Shown: positions 51,921 to 53,373 of the stretch, in pieces
Position numbering within the stretch: position 1 is the first letter of the stretch
How the letters are laid out: every line of letters starts with the position of its first letter
Assembly: GCA_022797535.1 (NCBI GenBank)
Contig: JAAWKU010000006.1
Span: 1 to 53,373, forward strand
DNA length: 53,373 nucleotides
Direction: 5' to 3'
Source: Lachnospiraceae bacterium
GTDB lineage: Bacteria > Bacillota > Clostridia > Lachnospirales > Lachnospiraceae
The notes under the pieces: generated by a model
What the model was told of the DNA's origin: nothing
The model's input: the letters and a program-made list of their open reading frames with translations, nothing else
Database searches by the model: none
Translations under genes and position numbers: made by a program

Positions 51921-52481
51921 CTACCAACCTTTCACAAAGGTGTCTATATAGTGATTCAGGCACTTCTCGATCACTTTCACAGCCTCCTCCCGATCCCCTT
52001 TCTCGTTTACAGCCGTAGTCTTGTTCTCCAGCGACTTATATACGGTAAAGAAATGCTCCATCTCCTGCACCAGGTGGGGCGGCAGTTCGGAGATATCATG
52101 ATAGCAGTTGTAGTTGGGATCCTCGAAAGGCACCGCAATGATCTTTTCATCATTTTTTCCATTGTCCAGCATGGAAATCACACCGATGGGATAAGCGCGC
52201 ACCAGGGTCATGGGCTGAATGGGCTCGGAACAGAGCAGCAACACGTCCAGGGGATCACCGTCATCGCCATATGTACGTGGAATAAAGCCATAGTTGGCCG
52301 GATAATGGGTGGAGGTATGCAGAATCCGGTCCAGGATCAGAAGTCCCGTCTCCTTGTCCAACTCATATTTATTCTTGCTGCCCTTGGAAATCTCAATCAC
52401 GCAGATAAAATCCGAAGGCTTGATTCGGCTGGTGCTGATACTGTGCCAGATGCTGCCGTTCACCTGTTTTGTCTCGCTCAT
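51921..52481 (-). CDS. ppa: Family I inorganic pyrophosphatase
   Basis: This soluble Mg2+-dependent PPi hydrolase has 186 residues. The active-site motif is DDGDPLDVLLL (about 75-85), where the acidic residues bind metal, with the conserved KYELDKETGLL and HYPANYGFIPRTYG. The C-terminal part is extended compared with the shortest members. AGAGGAGG precedes the start. The consensus promoter lies at 52552-52581. It is transcribed away from cotJA. Confidence 0.93.
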   Translation of the reverse strand: MSETKQVNGSIWHSISTSRIKPSDFICVIEISKGSKNKYELDKETGLLILDRILHTSTHYPANYGFIPRTYGDDGDPLDVLLLCSEPIQPMTLVRAYPIGVISMLDNGKNDEKIIAVPFEDPNYNCYHDISELPPHLVQEMEHFFTVYKSLENKTTAVNEKGDREEAVKVIEKCLNHYIDTFVKGW

Positions 52482-52551
52482 TTTTACATCCTCCTCTATA
52501 AATCCATGATTACCAGTTTATCAAAACGCACATTTTTTCTGTTAAAAACAC

Positions 52552-52581
52552 ATTATAAACTATCCCAGAGCCCACGGTCAA
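52552..52581 (-). promoter_or_regulatory. Promoter of ppa
   Basis: The minus strand carries TTGACC (52576-52581), 18 nt, and a perfect TATAAT (52552-52557), about 70 nt upstream of the ppa start. Confidence 0.7.
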
Positions 52582-52590
52582 TAGCTTTGC

Positions 52591-52617
52591 ACAAATATTT
52601 CTCTTCATCATACCATA
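52591..52617 (+). promoter_or_regulatory. Sporulation-sigma-type promoter of cotJ
   Basis: The plus strand has AC (52591-52592), 16 nt, and CATACCATA (52609-52617), matching the sigma-K consensus AC-N16-17-CATAnnnTA. CATACCAT also fits the sigma-E -10. It lies about 36 nt upstream of cotJA. Sigma E drives cotJ in B. subtilis; which factor acts here is not decided. Confidence 0.5.
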
Positions 52618-52653
52618 ATATTAACCAATCCCACAAGTTATGAAAGGAGCAGC

Positions 52654-52827
52654 ATGAAAGACTTTGGTTTTGACGGCAACTGCGATAAGTTCCCGGTGGG
52701 CATGGCCTATGTGCCCTGGCAGCAGTTTGACAAAATCTGTGATAATCTGGAAGAAGGCTTCCGCATCGGAACCATCTTTCCTGAACTGAATAAACCCTTT
52801 ACAGGAAGGAGATGCGTGAAATGTTAA
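52654..52827 (+). CDS. cotJA: Spore coat-associated protein CotJA
   Basis: This short protein (57 residues) begins MKDFGFDGNCDKFPVGMAYV and includes PWQQFDKICDNLEEGFRIGTIFPELNKPF, the CotJA signature. AAAGGAG precedes the ATG at 52654. It is followed by cotJB with a 7-nt overlap and by cotJC, the standard cotJABC order. CotJ proteins form part of the inner spore coat. Confidence 0.88.
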   Translation: MKDFGFDGNCDKFPVGMAYVPWQQFDKICDNLEEGFRIGTIFPELNKPFTGRRCVKC

Positions 52828-53078
52828 GTCAGGAAGGAATGCGCATGCTGAACGATATCAGCATTGTGGACTTTGTGCTGGTGGACCTGTCCCTGTATCT
52901 GGACACCCATCCCTTTGATCAGGAGGCCATGGAATACTTCAACCACTACGTGAGAATCAAAAACAAGATGAGCCAGGATTTCTCCATGAGGTTTTTCCCT
53001 CTCACAACGGACCAGGCTGAATCTAAAAAAGAATGGAGATGGGGCGCCGCTCCTCTTCCATGGGAAGGAGAGTGTTAA
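52821..53078 (+). CDS. cotJB: Spore coat protein CotJB
   Basis: The 85-residue protein contains LNDISIVDFVLVDLSLYL, DTHPFDQEAMEYFNHYVRIKN and the FFPLT end typical of CotJB. Two starts are possible; the ATG at 52821, overlapping the cotJA stop, is preferred because AAGGAG is about 9 nt upstream, while the one at 52812 abuts it. It is translationally coupled to cotJA. Confidence 0.9.
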   Translation: MLSQEGMRMLNDISIVDFVLVDLSLYLDTHPFDQEAMEYFNHYVRIKNKMSQDFSMRFFPLTTDQAESKKEWRWGAAPLPWEGEC

Positions 53079-53081
53079 GCT

Positions 53082-53373
53082 ATGTGGAGTTATGAACGCA
53101 GACTACAATTCCCTGTAAACATCAAAGAACCCAATGCCCAGTTGGCTCAGGTCATTATCTCCCAGTTCGGCGGACCCGACGGCGAATTGGCCGCCAGCAT
53201 GCGGTATCTGTCCCAGAAGTTCGCCACACCCTACAAGGAAGTGGCCGGGCTGCTCAACGACATCGGCACCGAGGAACTGGGACATCTGGAGATCATCGGC
53301 GCCATCGTCTTCCAGCTCACCCGTAACCTGTGTATGGAGGAGATTCAAAAGAGCGGCTTCGACAAGTACTATG
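53082..53373 (+). CDS. cotJC: CotJC, manganese-catalase-like spore coat protein (5' part)
   Basis: This is the start of the gene; it runs past the window edge. About 97 codons are visible, beginning MWSYERRLQFPVNIKEPNAQ and including AQVIISQFGGPDGELAASMRYLS and NDIGTEELGHLEIIGAIVF. The EELGHLE segment is the Mn-binding ferritin-like motif of manganese catalases. It is in the plus-strand cotJ operon, 3 bp after the cotJB stop. Confidence 0.9.
   Translation, partial: MWSYERRLQFPVNIKEPNAQLAQVIISQFGGPDGELAASMRYLSQKFATPYKEVAGLLNDIGTEELGHLEIIGAIVFQLTRNLCMEEIQKSGFDKYY

Overview
The window looks like chromosomal DNA of an anaerobic, spore-forming Clostridia bacterium, most likely Lachnospiraceae. 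Evidence: the spore-coat genes cotJA-cotJB-cotJC at the right end, an NfnAB transhydrogenase pair, a monomeric [FeFe] hydrogenase, a Rex repressor, formate-THF ligase with FolD, a class B sortase serving very large BspA-type leucine-rich-repeat proteins, and strong AGGAGG ribosome-binding sites throughout. This placement is inferred from gene content; no ribosomal RNA or other marker is present. I see no tRNA, rRNA, CRISPR array, prophage or transposase gene.

Layout. Positions 93-6739 (minus) hold nfnA-nfnB, a zinc-ribbon membrane protein, folD and fhs. Positions 6783-15555 (minus) hold ftsK/spoIIIE, a tepA-like protease, a GT-C-like membrane protein with a partner GT2 glycosyltransferase, yebC and a CNNM/HlyC transporter-like protein. 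Positions 15635-19551 are a cell-wall and metabolite-repair group (coiled-coil protein, nnr, alr, mazF). A small mobile-element-like repeat at 19584-19712 separates this from rex. Positions 20433-24159 are a well-delimited operon: promoter plus palindromic operator, a DRE-TIM synthase (candidate Re-citrate synthase), a GntR regulator, NADP-isocitrate dehydrogenase and a terminator. Next come a cytosolic subtilase (24217-25149) and a surface-protein locus (25304-33983) with a class B sortase and two LRR proteins carrying its likely sorting signals. Positions 34174-38172 contain yajC, tgt, a VanY-like peptidase and, divergently, aroC. Positions 38245-42542 contain a lactonase-fold protein, a Cys/His-rich small protein, a GH13 protein that has lost its catalytic residues, and a divergent DUF1292 gene. 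Positions 42545-48562 contain a UvrD-type helicase, gltX, the [FeFe] hydrogenase and a 42-bp-repeat coiled-coil gene. The right end has feoAB, an XRE regulator, pyrophosphatase and cotJABC.

How the genes fit together. NfnAB, the hydrogenase, Rex, the citrate-synthase/IDH operon and the folate C1 enzymes all serve anaerobic redox balance and precursor supply (NADPH, 2-oxoglutarate, C1-THF). FtsK/SpoIIIE, Alr, VanY, the glycosyltransferases and the sortase locus serve the cell envelope, division and sporulation. I found no complete defence or secretion island.

The signals most worth a second look are: (1) a MITE-like repeat whose two copies each join a gene exactly at a C-TAG stop codon; (2) a GH13 isoamylase-like protein with all four catalytic regions degenerated; (3) a dedicated sortase-B/LRR surface locus; (4) a perfect palindrome over the -10 of the citrate-synthase-like operon; and (5) a Phe-rich tandem-repeat coiled coil immediately upstream of the hydrogenase gene.
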